A DNA stretch of 44,313 nucleotides, taken from the NCBI RefSeq assembly GCF_016583905.1, contig NZ_NRRY01000044.1, positions 1 through 44,313 on the forward strand. Direction: 5' to 3'. The notes beneath the pieces were generated by a model. It made no database searches. It worked only from the letters and a program-made list of their open reading frames with translations, and was not told the origin of the DNA. Shown piece by piece: positions 32,391-40,572 of this stretch. A program made the position numbers and the translations under genes. Origin of the DNA: Lamprobacter modestohalophilus (GTDB lineage Bacteria; Pseudomonadota; Gammaproteobacteria; Chromatiales; Chromatiaceae). Positions within the stretch are counted from its first letter, which is position 1; each line of letters opens with the position of its first letter.

Positions 32391-32756
32391 TCAGTCGATC
32401 AGGCCGTCGGCTTGCGCCTCGGCAAGCAGCTGCTCTAGCTCGACCTTGAGGGCGTCGTATTCGGCCTGTTTGCGCTTGAGGAAGCGCGCGGTGATGCGGG
32501 CCTTGGCGTCGATGCCTTCTGGGGTGAGCAGATAGGCGTAGGCCAGCTTGTTCTTGCTGGTGCGAAAGTTCTCGGCCTTGACTAGGCCACGCGCGATGAG
32601 GGCGCGCAGGCAGTAGTTGGTCTTGCCCAGGCTGATGCCGAGCGCGCGCGCCAGTTGGCGTTGGCTCAGGCGTGGGTTGGCTTGCAGCTGGCGCAGGGCC
32701 TGGAAGGTGAGGTCGTCGGTGAGCGCTTTTGCAGTGTGCTTGTTTGCGTCAGGCAC
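32391..32756 (-). CDS. MarR-family EPS-associated transcriptional regulator
   Basis: 121 residues, GTG start at 32756. Winged helix-turn-helix: LTFQALRQLQANPRLSQRQLARALGISLGKTNYCLRALIARGLVKAENFRTSKNKLAYAYLLTPEGI matches the short MarR-type regulators found inside exosortase and EPS loci of proteobacteria. The coiled tail (ARFLKRKQAEYDALKVELEQLLAEA) suggests dimerisation. It is the only dedicated transcription factor in the window other than RfaH, so the palindrome shared by three upstream regions (32902, 34549 and 32139) is a plausible binding site (inference). Confidence 0.88.
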   Translation of the reverse strand: MPDANKHTAKALTDDLTFQALRQLQANPRLSQRQLARALGISLGKTNYCLRALIARGLVKAENFRTSKNKLAYAYLLTPEGIDAKARITARFLKRKQAEYDALKVELEQLLAEAQADGLID

Positions 32757-32765
32757 GCTGCCGCC
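32754..32765 (-). promoter_or_regulatory. ops-like element overlapping the MarR start
   Basis: Minus strand reads GGCGGCAGCGTG, one base away from the RfaH recruitment site ops (GGCGGTAGCGTG). It is preceded by GCAG-rich sequence resembling JUMPstart, and an rfaH gene is at 41994-42506. It overlaps the GTG start codon, which is unusual for ops. Confidence 0.35.
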
Positions 32766-32813
32766 CTGCTCTGCTTGTCAGTCGCATGCTGCGTTGGGGA
32801 AGCGTTCTGTTAG

Positions 32814-32975
32814 GCCATAGCTGCCGCAGTGCCCCGATTGATCTTTTTTGGGACATTGGCCGGTGCTTGGGCACCTTGGCTGGATTGTGTTGGCGAGTGG
32901 GTTCATCAATGAACGCACTGCGTGATTAAAGCATTTCTGCTTGCTGTTGGCAAGGGGGTGTTGCGCCAAAAGCGT
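32814..32975. repeat. Duplicated leader, copy A (upstream of MarR gene)
   Basis: About 160 bp matching 34462-34625 at roughly 80% by eye. Both copies lie immediately upstream of minus-strand genes. Shared parts include TTCATNAATGAACGCACTGCG and the GGTGC-TTGG-GCACC hairpin (32862-32875). Confidence 0.85.
32884..32913 (-). promoter_or_regulatory. Candidate promoter/operator in leader copy A
   Basis: Minus strand: palindrome TTCATTGATGAA (32913-32902), then CACAAT (32889-32884) at a -10-like spacing, the palindrome overlapping the -35 position. Copy B has the better TACAAT. Confidence 0.4.
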
Positions 32976-33016
32976 GGTCTTCGCTGTTTCGCCTCTGTTT
33001 CGCACTTTGTTTTTGC

Positions 33017-33072
33017 TGCGAGGTTGCTTTCCCTGGACTGGTTTCCGGCTTCCCGGCCGGAATGACGGAGCA
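33017..33072. repeat. REP-like element, third copy
   Basis: Hairpin TTCCGGC (33043-33049), loop TTCCCG, GCCGGAA (33056-33062), flanked by gcgaggttgctttccct and acgga as in the element at 3465-3522. Confidence 0.85.
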
Positions 33073-33146
33073 TCGGGAATTGCGGGCGAAGATTTTGGGC
33101 GGTCTGGCTTGGACCACGGGAGGACAGCGTTCTTAGCGCTTAGTGC

Positions 33147-34442
33147 TTAGAGCCGCACATCCGCCCCGTCTGCTGGCAGCACATATTTCAGGTCGTAAAG
33201 TACATGCTCGGCTTTGCCGAAGGCTCTTAGCCCTTGTTGGCCTAGCGCCTTGAACTGATCATGCGCGACGGCAACGATGACGGCGTCGTAAGCCCCCTGT
33301 GCGGGCTGCGCGGTCAACTCGATTCCATACTCATCCCGCGCCTCCTCTGCTGAGGCCCAGGGGTCGTGGACATCGACTTGGCACTGATAGTCTTTCAGCT
33401 CGTCGATGATGTCTACTACCCGCGTGTTGCGCAGGTCCGGGCAGTTTTCCTTGAAGGTGAGGCCGAGTACGAGCAGCCGGCTGTCGCCAATGGGAATGCG
33501 CCGGCGTGTCATGGCCTTGATCAGTTGCCCGACCACGTAGGCGCCCATGGCGTCGTTGAGGCGCCGCCCGGCGAGGATGATCTCGGGATGGTAGCCGATG
33601 GCCTGGGCCTTGTGCGTCAGGTAGTAGGGATCGACGCCGATGCAGTGGCCGCCGACCAGGCCGGGGCGGAACGGGAGGAAGTTCCATTTGCTGCCGGCGG
33701 CTTCGAGCACCGCCTGGGTGTCGATGTTGAGGCGGTTGAAGATGATCGCGAGCTCGTTGATCAGCGCGATGTTGAGATCCCGCTGGGTGTTTTCGATGAC
33801 CTTGGCGGCTTCGGCTACCGCGATGCTCTCGGCCTTGTGGGTACCGGCGGTGATGATCGCGCGGTAGAGGGCGTCGACCTGCTCGGCAATGGCGGGCGTG
33901 GAACCAGCGGTGACTTTTTTGATGGTGGTTAGGCGGTGTGCCTTGTCACCGGGGTTGATGCGCTCTGGGCTGTAGCCGCAGAAGAAGTCGCGGTTGTAGG
34001 TCAGGCCAGAATGGTGCTCGAGCACCGGTACGCAGTCTTCCTCGGTGCAGCCGGGGTAGACGGTGGATTCGTAGATGACCAGGTCGCCGGGCTTGAGCGC
34101 CTGGCCGACGCTGGCGCTGGCCTTGAGCAGCGGGTTTAGGTCCGGCCGCTTGTAGGCGTCGATCGGCGTGGGCACGGTGACGATGAAGATTCTGCAGGCG
34201 CGCAGGGCCTCGGGGTCGCTGGTGTATTGGAGCTGTTGTGCTTCGGCGAGGTCCTCTGGGGTGGTCTCGCGGGTGCTGTCGGTGCCGGCTTGCAGCTCGG
34301 CGACGCGGCCGGGGTTGATGTCGAAGCCGATGACCGGGCGCTGTTTACCGAATTCGACCGCCAGCGGAAGGCCGACGTAGCCCAGGCCGATGATGGCGAT
34401 GGGGGTGCTTGGGTCAGTAAGGTACGCGTAGGTCGGGTCCAT
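33147..34442 (-). CDS. tviB: UDP-N-acetylglucosamine 6-dehydrogenase (TviB/WbpA-like)
   Basis: Start chosen at ATG 34442 ([10 protein letters not shown]), with AAGGAA about 8-10 nt upstream; the longer frame would begin inside the duplicated leader. 431 residues. [14 protein letters not shown] (16-29) is the NAD loop, TVPTPID (89-95) and [10 protein letters not shown] (122-131) belong to the N-terminal domain, and [15 protein letters not shown] contains the catalytic Cys267. [18 protein letters not shown] is typical of the UDP-HexNAc dehydrogenase branch (TviB, WbpA, CapL). It oxidises UDP-GlcNAc (or GalNAc) to the uronic acid, a likely target of the AsnB-type amidation. UDP-glucose cannot be excluded. 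Confidence 0.88.
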   Translation of the reverse strand: MDPTYAYLTDPSTPIAIIGLGYVGLPLAVEFGKQRPVIGFDINPGRVAELQAGTDSTRETTPEDLAEAQQLQYTSDPEALRACRIFIVTVPTPIDAYKRPDLNPLLKASASVGQALKPGDLVIYESTVYPGCTEEDCVPVLEHHSGLTYNRDFFCGYSPERINPGDKAHRLTTIKKVTAGSTPAIAEQVDALYRAIITAGTHKAESIAVAEAAKVIENTQRDLNIALINELAIIFNRLNIDTQAVLEAAGSKWNFLPFRPGLVGGHCIGVDPYYLTHKAQAIGYHPEIILAGRRLNDAMGAYVVGQLIKAMTRRRIPIGDSRLLVLGLTFKENCPDLRNTRVVDIIDELKDYQCQVDVHDPWASAEEARDEYGIELTAQPAQGAYDAVIVAVAHDQFKALGQQGLRAFGKAEHVLYDLKYVLPADGADVRL

Positions 34443-34461
34443 GGGACTGGTTCCTTGATGA

Positions 34462-34625
34462 GCCATAGCTGCCGCACTGCCCCGATTGATCTTTTTGGGA
34501 CATTGGCCGGTGCTTGGGCACCTTGGCTAGATTGTATTGCCGAGTGGGTTCATTAATGAACGCACTGCGTTATTTGACCATCTCCGCCCGCTGATGGCAA
34601 GGGGCTATGGCCCTTAAAGCGTGCT
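34462..34625. repeat. Duplicated leader, copy B (upstream of dehydrogenase gene)
   Basis: Match to 32814-32975. It ends at the stop codon of the preceding gene (34625), so the whole gap between the two genes is this element. Confidence 0.85.
34531..34560 (-). promoter_or_regulatory. Candidate promoter with palindromic operator, copy B
   Basis: Minus strand: perfect palindrome TTCATTAATGAA (34560-34549), then TACAAT (34536-34531) as a likely -10 box; the -35 region falls in the palindrome. A GGTGC-CCAA-GCACC hairpin (34522-34509) would lie near the start of the transcript. Drives the dehydrogenase gene. Confidence 0.5.
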
Positions 34626-35383
34626 CAGCCGGTCGCGGCTTTTAGCGCGCGCTCGAAGCGCGCTAGGGCCTGCGGGTGCGGTTGCAGCAGGCGGCGAATC
34701 ATGGCTTGCACGCGCGGGCGTTCGGCCGCCCAGGCGCTAATGGCGCGGTTGTCTGCATAGGGGATCAGCAGGTTGGTGCGCAGTGCGCTGAGCAGTTCGG
34801 GGGTCCATTGCATCGGGCAGCGCACGGCTAGCGCTAGGCGGTAAACGGCCAAGGTTGGCTCGACCGGCGCCACGCGGAAGGATTGCGTCAGGGCGGCCAT
34901 GGCTGCGGAACAGTCGCCGGGCGGGGTCTGCTGGAGGTCGGCTAGATAGGCCCAGCCGTGTGCCTGAACCGGTTCTTGGATCAGACTGGCAGTGATGGCT
35001 TGGCGGATGGCGCGATCGCGCTGCGTGCGCTGCTCTGGGTCGTCCGGCGGCACCCGGCGCAGCAGCCAGGCGGCGGCCAGGCGGCGCCATTCCTGCGCAC
35101 CGCGGCGCTCGGGCGGGATCTGCTTCAGGCGCTGGATGGCCTCGCGCAGGTAGCCCTGGCCGTGCTCGGGCGCACGGAACTGTGATTGGCGTTTTTCGTA
35201 GTAGCTGTTGGCTGGGATGCGGCTCAGTTGGTTAAGCAGTTGGTTGCCGGCCAGTAGCAGCAATGCAAGGGCGGTGATGAGCGCGAGCGCAGTGACCAGG
35301 CTGTCGCGCCCGGTCCAGCTGGCGGCGCGGCCCGGTGCAGGCGCATCGATGCGCTCAGGGTCAATTGGTGTAATAGGTGCCAT
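34625..35383 (-). CDS. Membrane-anchored EPS-cluster protein, function unknown
   Basis: 252 residues. One membrane helix (about 28-51, LVTALALITALALLLLAG) after a short cytoplasmic Pro-rich start, followed by an all-helical periplasmic region rich in Ala, Leu and Arg with TPR-like pairs (YLREAIQRLKQIPPERRGAQEWRRLAAAWLL; AWAAERPRVQAMIRRLL). It overlaps the end of wzc by 23 nt. In similar loci such anchored TPR proteins accompany Wzc/Wza export machines, so a scaffold role is possible. I do not recognise a specific family. Confidence 0.75.
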   Translation of the reverse strand: MAPITPIDPERIDAPAPGRAASWTGRDSLVTALALITALALLLLAGNQLLNQLSRIPANSYYEKRQSQFRAPEHGQGYLREAIQRLKQIPPERRGAQEWRRLAAAWLLRRVPPDDPEQRTQRDRAIRQAITASLIQEPVQAHGWAYLADLQQTPPGDCSAAMAALTQSFRVAPVEPTLAVYRLALAVRCPMQWTPELLSALRTNLLIPYADNRAISAWAAERPRVQAMIRRLLQPHPQALARFERALKAATG

Positions 35384-37664
35384 AGCGGCCGTAGTAGCTC
35401 GCGTAGTCGCCGTAGCCGTAGTAGGCGTGCTTCTTTACGTCCACTTGGGTCAGCACCACCCCACCCTCCGGTGCATGCGCCTTGCGCAATAGGTCCAGAC
35501 TGCTCTTGACGGCATCGCGCGGTGTCGATTCCCATTGCACGAGGAGGATGGCGGCGTCCACATAGCGAGTCAGCACCAGGGCATCGGCCACCGCCAGCAG
35601 CGGTGGTGTGTCGATGAGGATGAGGTCGTAGCTGTCAGTGGCCTCGTGCAGCAGGCGCTGCATGTTTTCGGATTGCAGCAAGGTCTGTGGGTGCTCTACC
35701 TTGCCGCCGGCGGTGATCAGGTCCAGGCCGCTGTCCGGCTCGGTGTACACGCAGCGGCGCCAGTCCGCGACCTCGCCCGTGAGGTAGTCCGAGATGGGCG
35801 GAACCTCAGCCGTCGCATCATTGCTGTACAGCGTCTTGTGGATACGCCCGCGGCGCAGGTCAGCCTCCAGCAGCAGGATGCGGTTGTTGCCGGCTAGGGC
35901 CAGCAGGCGCGCCATGCTGAGGCAGAAGGTGGTCTTGCCTTCGCCGCTGATCGATGAGGTCACCAGCAGCCGTTTGGGCTTGTCGCCGCTGGCGCTGGCG
36001 TGGGTGATGGCGGTGTAGACCGTGCGCAGGGCCTCGCCGTAGGAGGACGCGGGCTTCTTCAGCACGTATTGCGAGGGTGTGCGACCGCGCAGCTTTAGGG
36101 AGCTGAGCTTGGGCACCATGCCCAGGCTGCGCATGCGCAGTGCCCGTTCCAGCTGCTCCGGGGTGCGATAGCCGTTGTCCAGCTTCTCCAGCAGGAACGC
36201 GAGGCCAATGCCGGCGCCCAGCGAGAGGATCAAGGCGATGATCAGTGACCGCCGACTGTTCGGGAAGGTCTGGGCGCCGGGCTGCGCATCGGAGAGGATA
36301 CGGGCGTCGGGCTTTTGCAGACCATCCTGAGTGCTGACCTCCTTGAAGCGGTTGATGAAGGTCTCGAGCAGCAGGCGGCTGGATTCGGCCTCGCGCTCGA
36401 GCTCGCGCAGCTCGATGCGCGAGCCTTCCAATTCGGCCTTCTTGGCCTGCAGTTCTTGCAGGGTGGCGCTCAGACCTTCGACCCGTGCCTGGGACAGCTC
36501 GACCTCGCTCTCGACGCTCTTGGCGATCTTGTCGATCTCGGTGCTGATGGAGCGGCGAATGTCGCGCAGCTCGGTGCGGACGTTGATCACCTCTGGATGC
36601 CTGCTGCCGTAGCGCTCGGAGAGCTCGGCGGCCTTGCGTCGGATGTCGGCCTCCTGCTCGCTCAGACGTTGGATCATGGGCGCGCTCATGACCTCGCCCA
36701 GGGCTCCAATGTCGGCTGGGCCACTGGTCTGGATCTGGCGGTAGCGGGCCTTGGCATCGGCCAGTTGGGTCTTGGCGGCGACCAGGTCGGTGTTGAGCTT
36801 GGAGAGCTGCTGCTCGCTGATGGTGCCTTGGCCGCCGGACTCGATGATCGAATGCTCCTCGCGATAGGCCTGGACCGCGCGCTCGGCGGCGACCACGCGT
36901 TGGCGCAGCTCGGTGATACGAATACTGAGCCAGTCGGTGGCGCGCTGGGTGGCCTCGAACTTGGCCTCGAGCTGGTCGTCCAGATAGACCTGCGCCAGGG
37001 TGTTGGCGAGCCGCGCGGCGGTTTGCGGGTTCTCGGACTCGAACGCGATCTTGATGGTGTACGCCATGCGCGGGCTGCTGACGCGCAGCGCACTGCTGAC
37101 CCGGCCGATGACACCAGCGCGCTGGCGTTGTTCGCGCTCGGCTTCGCTCAGCGGCTCGGGCGGTTCTTGCAGCCCCAGCGCCATGAGCCAATCCGAGGAG
37201 AGATAGGTGCGCGGGTCGATCAGTCGCAGCAGGGAGCTGTCCTCGCGCAGGGCCGGGTTGAACTCGGGGTCGCGCGTTAGGTTCAGCCGGTCGACGAGCT
37301 GGCTGATCAGCCGGCGCGATGAGATGACCTCAATCTCGGTCTGAATGACGCTCTCGTTGGCCGAGAGTCCGGAGATCACCGCCTGGATGTCGACGACGGC
37401 CTCGCTGCGGAACTGGAGCGTCAGCAGGGTCGAGGCGGTGTACCGGGGCGTGAGCTGGATCTGATAGATGAACGCCAGCAGGTAGATGAACAGGGCCGTG
37501 CCGAGGATGACGTAGCGGCGGCGCCAGAGGACACTCAGCAGTGCGCGTAGGTCGAGGCCTTCGTCCTCTTCGGTTGGGCTCAGGGTGGTGTTCGGGCCCA
37601 CCGGGATCTGGTAGGCGGGATAGGGCTGACTCCCTGGAGGCAGCGCGTTGCGTCCATTATCCAT
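35361..37664 (-). CDS. wzc: Wzc-type polysaccharide co-polymerase and tyrosine autokinase
   Basis: 767 residues. N-terminal Wzz domain with flanking membrane helices (ILGTALFIYLLAFIYQI near 55 and LIIALILSLGAGIGLAFLL near 480) and a long periplasmic coiled coil. The cytoplasmic kinase has Walker A SGEGKTT (573-579), A' LLEADLRRG (about 598-606) and Walker B LILIDTPP (about 682-689). The tail carries a cluster of nine tyrosines (183-202 of the last 202 residues; YYGYGDY, SYYGRYGTYY), the autophosphorylation sites. It controls chain length and couples export to Wza. It is followed by the anchored protein (overlap 23 nt) and preceded by wza. No separate phosphatase (Wzb) is present in the window. 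Confidence 0.95.
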   Translation of the reverse strand: MDNGRNALPPGSQPYPAYQIPVGPNTTLSPTEEDEGLDLRALLSVLWRRRYVILGTALFIYLLAFIYQIQLTPRYTASTLLTLQFRSEAVVDIQAVISGLSANESVIQTEIEVISSRRLISQLVDRLNLTRDPEFNPALREDSSLLRLIDPRTYLSSDWLMALGLQEPPEPLSEAEREQRQRAGVIGRVSSALRVSSPRMAYTIKIAFESENPQTAARLANTLAQVYLDDQLEAKFEATQRATDWLSIRITELRQRVVAAERAVQAYREEHSIIESGGQGTISEQQLSKLNTDLVAAKTQLADAKARYRQIQTSGPADIGALGEVMSAPMIQRLSEQEADIRRKAAELSERYGSRHPEVINVRTELRDIRRSISTEIDKIAKSVESEVELSQARVEGLSATLQELQAKKAELEGSRIELRELEREAESSRLLLETFINRFKEVSTQDGLQKPDARILSDAQPGAQTFPNSRRSLIIALILSLGAGIGLAFLLEKLDNGYRTPEQLERALRMRSLGMVPKLSSLKLRGRTPSQYVLKKPASSYGEALRTVYTAITHASASGDKPKRLLVTSSISGEGKTTFCLSMARLLALAGNNRILLLEADLRRGRIHKTLYSNDATAEVPPISDYLTGEVADWRRCVYTEPDSGLDLITAGGKVEHPQTLLQSENMQRLLHEATDSYDLILIDTPPLLAVADALVLTRYVDAAILLVQWESTPRDAVKSSLDLLRKAHAPEGGVVLTQVDVKKHAYYGYGDYASYYGRYGTYYTN

Positions 37665-37684
37665 GCGATTTATCCATGCGATGC

Positions 37685-38239
37685 CTAGAAGAAGCGCTGC
37701 TTGACGGTGATGATGTCGTCTGGGAAGACCGGGGTGGTGTTTTGGATCGAGCGCATGACCTTGCCGTTGCGCTGGATCTCGATCTTTTGCTTGGCCGCCC
37801 GCGCGGTGAAGCCGCCGGCGATGGCGACCGCATGCAGCACGGACATATCGGCAACGTAGGGATAGCTGCCCGGACTCTTGACCTCGCCGATGATGAAGAA
37901 GGGGCGGTAGCCGAGGATCTCGATGGCGACGTTCGGGTCGCCGATGAAGCCGGCACGCAGGCCCTGCTCTACCAGGTCTTCGGCCTCAGGCAGGGTGCGG
38001 CCGCCGACCTTGACTGGCTCGATGAGCGGCATCGAGACCGAACCGTTGGCGCTGACGATGTATTCGCCCGAGAGATAGGGCTCAGCGAAGACGGTGATGC
38101 GCAGCTTGTCGCCGGGGCCCAGCTGGTAGTCCGCGCCTTGGGCCGGCAGCAGTTGGGGCATTGCGAGCAGCAGCAGCCCGAGCCACAGCACGAGGCCGAG
38201 TCGCTGCAATCGGTGCTTAGGGCATGCTGGAATGGTCAT
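37685..38239 (-). CDS. wza: Wza-type polysaccharide export protein (short form)
   Basis: Start at ATG 38239 (MTIPACPKHR); the frame is open 11 codons further but those overlap the beta-barrel gene's 3' end. 184 residues. A signal peptide (hydrophobic 13-30, cut near AQGA) without a clear lipobox. Poly_export domain YQLGPGDKLRITVFAEPYLSGEYIVSANGSVSMPLIEPVKVGGRTL followed by one SLBB domain (FFIIGEVKSPGSYPYVADMSVLHAVAIAGGF). Much shorter than E. coli Wza (379), as in GumB/EpsA-type loci, where a separate outer-membrane protein makes the pore. The beta-barrel gene just upstream is the candidate partner. Confidence 0.92.
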   Translation of the reverse strand: MTIPACPKHRLQRLGLVLWLGLLLLAMPQLLPAQGADYQLGPGDKLRITVFAEPYLSGEYIVSANGSVSMPLIEPVKVGGRTLPEAEDLVEQGLRAGFIGDPNVAIEILGYRPFFIIGEVKSPGSYPYVADMSVLHAVAIAGGFTARAAKQKIEIQRNGKVMRSIQNTTPVFPDDIITVKQRFF

Positions 38240-38268
38240 GCGTTCTGTCTCTCCATGATATTCGGTGA

Positions 38269-39543
38269 TCAAAAGCTCAGCCGCAGGCCGAGGTAGGCGG
38301 TGTTTTTGTCGTAGCCGGCGCTGTCGACGTTGCTGTCACGCTGGCGATAGCTGTATTCGGCCTCGATGGCCAGGAACCGCATCAGCGCGTACTCGAGCCC
38401 CAGGCTGAGGCCGTAATCGTGGTCCTCGCGGGTGGCGCCTTCGTAATCGCTGAGGTTGTAATCGAGCCCAGCGCTGACCACAAGTTGGCTGAGCAGTTGG
38501 TGCTCCAGACCGAGCGTGCCGAAGGTGCTGACGATGGACGAGGCGCCGGCCTCGGTGGTCTCGTAGGAGCGGCGCAGCAGGGTGGCCGTGACCGAGGTGA
38601 GGCGCGTCGGGTTCCATTGGACGTCGGCGCCCAGGATGATGGCCTTGCTACCGCTGAGGTCGTCCAGGCTGGGGTCGGCAAAGTTGCGCTGGTGGTAGCC
38701 CAGGTTCAGGCCGATGACCCAGAGTTCGCTGATGGTCTTGCTGGCGTTGAGGTCGATGGTCAGGCCGTTGTTGTCGCGGTCCGGCCCGCCGAATTGGGCG
38801 GCGTCGTCGTAGTCGGTGTCCTCATAGCCGAGGCTGAGCGAGGCGCTGGTCTGCGGGAACGGCTGGTAGCCGAGGGTGATCGCATAGCCGCTGTCGGTAC
38901 GGTCGCGATCGGAATTGTTGATGGTGCCGCCACCGACAGCCTCGCTATTCGAGTAGGTCAGGCGCTTCATCGTGCCGCTCAGGCTGAGGGTGAAGATGCT
39001 GAGGTCGCGCGAGAGCACGAGGCCGGCCTGGCGTTGGTCGAACCTCAGCGGCTCGGCCGAGGCATCGAGGTTATCGGGCGAAGTCCGTGGCGTCTGTGCA
39101 TGGCGATACAGCAGGTCGGTGGTGAGCCGGGTGCCGGCCCAGACATCGAACACGGTGGTATTGGCGATGGAGTAGTCGCGCCGGTTCTCGTCTGGGTTCT
39201 CTTGGTAGAAACCGAAGCTGCCGTCGAGCTTGAACGCGGTCTGATGACGGTTCCAATCCGAGGCTAGGGTGATGGCCGGGTCGATGTCGGTGATGAAATC
39301 ATCGACCTTGTCATCGGGCGTGGCGAAGATGTTGTCGTCGTAGGTCTGGCCGATGTTGACGACTGGCGTCATCAGCCAGGCGCCTAGGCGCAGAGAGCCG
39401 ATGCCCCGGGCCTCCAGCGGGCGCAGCGCGTCGCTGACGTCAAAGGCGATGTCGCCGGCTGAGTCTTGTGCCTGGGCGGCAGAGATGCTCAGGCCTTGCA
39501 CCGCAACAGCCATGACGATCGAGGTTGAGATGAGGGCTCGCAT
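38269..39543 (-). CDS. Outer-membrane beta-barrel protein of EPS export
   Basis: 424 residues. Signal peptide (to about AQAQ, residues 1-25), then a periplasmic start and alternating-hydrophobicity strands with Asp/Asn-rich turns (GYEDTDYDD, SLSLGYEDTD, VTATLLRRSYETT), ending in the C-terminal Phe signature YLGLRLSF used for BAM insertion. Resembles BBP2_2/VpsM-type porins encoded next to Wza/Wzc in non-capsular EPS clusters (a polysaccharide secretin partner). It follows the acidic exported protein by 23 bp. Confidence 0.88.
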   Translation of the reverse strand: MRALISTSIVMAVAVQGLSISAAQAQDSAGDIAFDVSDALRPLEARGIGSLRLGAWLMTPVVNIGQTYDDNIFATPDDKVDDFITDIDPAITLASDWNRHQTAFKLDGSFGFYQENPDENRRDYSIANTTVFDVWAGTRLTTDLLYRHAQTPRTSPDNLDASAEPLRFDQRQAGLVLSRDLSIFTLSLSGTMKRLTYSNSEAVGGGTINNSDRDRTDSGYAITLGYQPFPQTSASLSLGYEDTDYDDAAQFGGPDRDNNGLTIDLNASKTISELWVIGLNLGYHQRNFADPSLDDLSGSKAIILGADVQWNPTRLTSVTATLLRRSYETTEAGASSIVSTFGTLGLEHQLLSQLVVSAGLDYNLSDYEGATREDHDYGLSLGLEYALMRFLAIEAEYSYRQRDSNVDSAGYDKNTAYLGLRLSF

Positions 39544-39566
39544 CGGTATCGTCTCGCGTGATTACG

Positions 39567-40400
39567 TTAGCGGGGGGCTGCGGTGCTGATGATCGAGCTG
39601 CCACCGCCGCCTTGGTCGCCGGTGATGGCCAGCGTGCTGACCTGGTCAGCGGCTTCTCCAAGGCCGGTGTCGTCCCCTACCCCGTCTTCATCGCCCGCTG
39701 CGTCGTCCGCCTCATCGTCTCCAGCGGCAGGGATGACATCGGCCAGATCAGCTTGGATGTTGGCCAGCTCTTCGGCCTCGGCGACGCGCTCGTTGAAGTC
39801 CGGCACTGCGGCACTGACGGCGTCGTTGGTCTGGGCGAACTGGACCGCCTGCTCGGCGACCTCGGTCCCTGTGAGGGTGAGGCCTTGGCTCTCGGCCGAG
39901 CGCTTCGCTAGCGTGACCACGCCCACCACATCCGCCAGGGCCTGCCCAACGCCAGCGGGATCGGCTTCAGCAACCCCGGGATAGGTCAGTACGCGGCTCG
40001 CTGCCTGAGAGAGGTCGACCGCCGCCTGCGGGTTGTCGATAGCCAGTGCTAGCGCGCGGGCGACCACGGCACGTGCGGCAACGGCGGCATCGGCGGGTAC
40101 GTTCACCGCCAGTCCATCGAGCGCTCCTTGCAGAGCGTTGATCTGCTCCGGTCCTGGGTTCTCACCTAGGGCCTCGGCGAGGACCTCCTCTAGGTTTCCA
40201 TCGGCGATGGCCTGGCTCAGGATCTCGGGCGTAATGAGGCCGACCAGGGCCTGCTCAGTTCCAGCAGCTTCGGCCTGGGTGCTGACAGATGCAGCGCTTG
40301 GTGACTCTGTTTCGAGCATGGGCTGGACTTGGGCGCTGGTGTAAGCGCCAAAGGACATCAGCGTGCTCAGAAGCGGAACTGCGATGCGGGGGTTCTTCAT
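39567..40400 (-). CDS. Acidic exported protein of unknown function
   Basis: 277 residues. N-terminal signal peptide (KNPRIAVPLLSTLMSFGAYTSA, cut near AQA). The mature part is Ala/Glu-rich and helical, with an acidic linker (DDEADDAAGDEDGVGDD, about 226-242) and a Gly-Ser tail (GDQGGGGSSIIS). No family recognised. It is the first gene of the export block, divergent from the plus-strand ligase, so it may be a secreted or periplasmic EPS-associated factor. The Gly-rich tail holds a 6-G run only. Confidence 0.7.
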   Translation of the reverse strand: MKNPRIAVPLLSTLMSFGAYTSAQVQPMLETESPSAASVSTQAEAAGTEQALVGLITPEILSQAIADGNLEEVLAEALGENPGPEQINALQGALDGLAVNVPADAAVAARAVVARALALAIDNPQAAVDLSQAASRVLTYPGVAEADPAGVGQALADVVGVVTLAKRSAESQGLTLTGTEVAEQAVQFAQTNDAVSAAVPDFNERVAEAEELANIQADLADVIPAAGDDEADDAAGDEDGVGDDTGLGEAADQVSTLAITGDQGGGGSSIISTAAPR

Positions 40401-40572
40401 TGAGGCACCTTGGTTCTTGCGGTGACCGGGAGTGTCAAAGTGGCTGCATTATCTAATGGAAGGCGCTCCGATAAAAATGAAGAACGATGAAGATGCCTGC
40501 GTGATTCAGGGTCAATCATTCAGGAATCAGTCATCATTCAGGGTCAGTTATTCCGTTATAAGGAGTCGTTCA
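40401..40572. promoter_or_regulatory. Divergent intergenic region with CATTCAGG repeats
   Basis: 172 bp between the acidic exported protein (minus) and the ligase (plus). It holds three ATTCAGG units at about 40504, 40519 and 40537, two of them in an ATTCAGGGTCA context. It must carry promoters for both directions. The ligase ribosome site AAGGAG is at 40559-40564. I could not fix -35/-10 boxes. Confidence 0.45.

Larger units (their letters stand above)
32757..33146. other. Intergenic region: leader repeat A plus REP-like element
   Basis: 390 bp between the dehydrogenase stop (33147) and MarR start. Holds leader copy A (32814-32975) with a palindrome, a -10-like box and a hairpin, and the REP-like element (33017-33072). 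No gene seen. Confidence 0.75.

Noticed and set aside
36315-37280. Plus-strand open frame of 321 codons inside wzc
   Set aside because: Antisense shadow in GC-rich DNA. Leu/Ala/Gly-rich product without motifs; wzc on the other strand is unambiguous.
39571-39576. 6-G run near the end of the acidic exported protein gene
   Set aside because: Too short for frequent slippage and lies in the last codons.
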